A stretch of 64,000 nucleotides of DNA from Microbacterium oleivorans (lineage in GTDB: Bacteria > Actinomycetota > Actinomycetes > Actinomycetales > Microbacteriaceae). Position 1 is the stretch's first letter. The number at the start of each line of letters is the position of its first letter. The translations under genes were made by a program, and so were the position numbers. This document shows positions 62,602-64,000 of this stretch, one piece after another. Where the stretch lies: positions 1-64,000 of the forward strand of contig NZ_JAMBOV010000003.1 of NCBI RefSeq assembly GCF_023715745.1, read 5' to 3'. The notes beneath the pieces were generated by a model. The model made no database searches, was not told the origin of the DNA, and saw only the letters and a program-made list of their open reading frames with translations.

Positions 62602-63707
62602 GATCCCTGCTGGCCGCTGCGACGATCTCGTTGGCATTCACCCTCTTCCTCACGCCCCTGTTCATCCGGATCTTCCGGAAGATCGGGTGGGGGCAGGTCA
62701 TCCGCACCCCGGAGGACATCAACAACCCCAGTCACCACACGAAGCGCGGCACGCCCACGATGGGCGGGATCGTCTTCATCCTGGGCACGATGGTCGGCTT
62801 CTTCGTCGGCAGTTACACGGGCGGCACCGAACCGACGGTCTCCGGTCTGCTCGTCCTGTGGATGATGGTGGGCCTCGGCATCATCGGCTTCATCGACGAC
62901 TACATGAAGGTCCGGTCACAGCGCAGCCTCGGTCTCTCGGGATGGCGCAAGATCGTCGGCCAGGTGGCGGTCGCCGTCCCGTTCGGCGTGATGGCGTTGA
63001 ACTTCCCGAACCAGTACGGCGAGACCCCGGGGTCCGCGTACATCTCGTTCTTCCGCGACATCCCGACGCTCTCATTCATGGCGCTCGGAGCGGTCGCGGG
63101 CTGGATCCTCTACCTGCTGTGGATCTCGTTCATGTCGGTGGCATGGTCCAACGCGTCCAACCTCACCGACGGCCTCGACGGCCTGGCGACCGGCGCCGGC
63201 ATCTTCACCGTCTCGGCCTACAGCCTGGTGACGTTCTGGCAGCTCCAGCAGCGCTGCCACTCCGCCGCCCTCGCCACCGAGTACACCGCGGCCTGTTACG
63301 ACACACGCGACCCCATGGGGCTCACGATCGTCGCCGCATCGTTCGTGGGCGCGCTCGTCGGATTCCTCTGGTGGAACGCGCCCAAGGCGAAGCTGTTCAT
63401 GGGCGACACGGGCTCGATGGCGATCGGCGGCGTGATCGTCGCGATGGCCGTCCTCAGCCGCACCGAGATCCTCTCGGTCATCCTCGCCGGCGTCTTCATC
63501 ATCGCTCCCGCATCCGTCATCCTGCAGCGGTACTACTTCAAGGCGACCGGTGGCAAACGCCTGTTCCTCATGAGCCCGTTCCACCACCACCTCGAGATGC
63601 GCGGATGGCCTGAGATCACGATCGTCGTGCGCATGTGGGTCATCGCCGGCATCTTCGCGATCTTCGGCGTCGCACTCTTCTACGTCGGCTGGCTGGCCGC
63701 CGTATGA
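62598..63707 (+). CDS. mraY: Phospho-MurNAc-pentapeptide translocase
   Basis: A 369-aa integral membrane enzyme making lipid I. About ten helices; conserved loops are KRGTPTMGG, the DDYMKV aspartates, NLTDGLDGLA, FMGDTGSMAIGG and the FHHHLE histidines. Complete and of normal length. The GTG start overlaps murF. Confidence 0.96.
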   Translation: MRSLLAAATISLAFTLFLTPLFIRIFRKIGWGQVIRTPEDINNPSHHTKRGTPTMGGIVFILGTMVGFFVGSYTGGTEPTVSGLLVLWMMVGLGIIGFIDDYMKVRSQRSLGLSGWRKIVGQVAVAVPFGVMALNFPNQYGETPGSAYISFFRDIPTLSFMALGAVAGWILYLLWISFMSVAWSNASNLTDGLDGLATGAGIFTVSAYSLVTFWQLQQRCHSAALATEYTAACYDTRDPMGLTIVAASFVGALVGFLWWNAPKAKLFMGDTGSMAIGGVIVAMAVLSRTEILSVILAGVFIIAPASVILQRYYFKATGGKRLFLMSPFHHHLEMRGWPEITIVVRMWVIAGIFAIFGVALFYVGWLAAV

Positions 63708-64000
63708 CCGCCGACCTCAGCCGGCTGACGAGCTGGAACGCCGATTGGTCGGGACTCCGGGTCGCCGTCCTCGGTCTCTCGATGACCGGGTTCTCAGTCG
63801 CCGACACGCTCGCGGAGCTCGGCTCGGACGTCCTCGTCGTGACGGAGAAGGCCGACGAGGAATATGCGCGGCTGCTTCCCGTCATCGGCGCGCGGCTCTG
63901 GGAGGGCACGCTCGACAGCGTTCCGGAGGCGCTCATCGCCCACCGGCCCGACGTGGTCATCGCCTCTCCCGGCTTCCCGCCGCACCACCCGATCGTGTCG
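63704..64000 (+). CDS. murD: UDP-MurNAc-L-alanine--D-glutamate ligase (5' part)
   Basis: The first 99 codons; the gene runs off the window. The N-terminal Rossmann-like domain (LRVAVLGLSMTGFSVADTLAELG; DVVIASPGFPPHHPIV) is that of MurD, and the position after mraY with a 4-bp overlap agrees. The ATP-binding and C-terminal domains are not visible. Confidence 0.9.
   Translation, partial: MTADLSRLTSWNADWSGLRVAVLGLSMTGFSVADTLAELGSDVLVVTEKADEEYARLLPVIGARLWEGTLDSVPEALIAHRPDVVIASPGFPPHHPIVS

Overview
This is a roughly 70% GC, gene-dense chromosomal segment from a high-GC Gram-positive bacterium. The gene content and order point to Actinobacteria, most likely Microbacteriaceae and close to Microbacterium; this is inferred from protein resemblance and synteny recalled from memory, not from a search. 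About 60 genes are packed with many 4-bp stop/start overlaps. No gap exceeds 300 bp; the longest is the mraZ leader at 57035-57251. I see no insertion sequence, prophage, CRISPR array or integrated element. It is almost entirely core genome, and I do not find a convincing undescribed multi-gene system. The points worth a second look are small and listed as findings.

Layout. 1-165: end of an rRNA operon (5S) and its terminator. 197-16138: a conserved housekeeping block matching, in order, the region I remember as M. tuberculosis Rv1691-Rv1713: repeat/TPR-like protein, HAD phosphatase, a 54-aa protein, tlyA, nadK, recN, pyrG, ADP-ribose Nudix, xerD, parA-scpA-scpB, pseudouridine synthase, tyrA, cmk, der. 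16211-18617: a Nudix-NYN-like fusion, DUF2809, S4 protein, macro domain and tRNA-Pro(GGG). 18647-36283: a less conserved stretch of small transcription units: ABC exporter facing a two-component system, VOC protein, MFS transporter, quinone oxidoreductase, a HIRAN-like protein, cation/proton antiporter, PLP enzyme/LysR pair, aldo/keto reductase, DUF1905, lone prepilin peptidase, YihY protein, glycogen phosphorylase, CYTH protein.

36396-46635: central metabolism and signalling: lpdA, CopC-like protein, garA with two MerR regulators, two MinD/ParA-type ATPases flanking pyruvate carboxylase, and def. 46695-51701: acyl-CoA ligase, ROK glucokinase, acyltransferase and type II DAHP synthase. 51765-64000: envelope growth: a PASTA Ser/Thr kinase, a triple-LysM muralytic protein, an Rv2175c-like kinase substrate, polyprenyl synthase, DUF3040, then the dcw cluster mraZ-rsmH-ftsL-ftsI-murF-mraY-murD. 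murE is not in its usual place between ftsI and murF.

Two genome-wide habits show through. Many first genes have a TANNNT-like -10 hexamer exactly 6-7 nt before the start codon and no Shine-Dalgarno, which is the signature of leaderless mRNAs. Several convergent gene pairs are separated by a long perfect hairpin that can terminate both strands.
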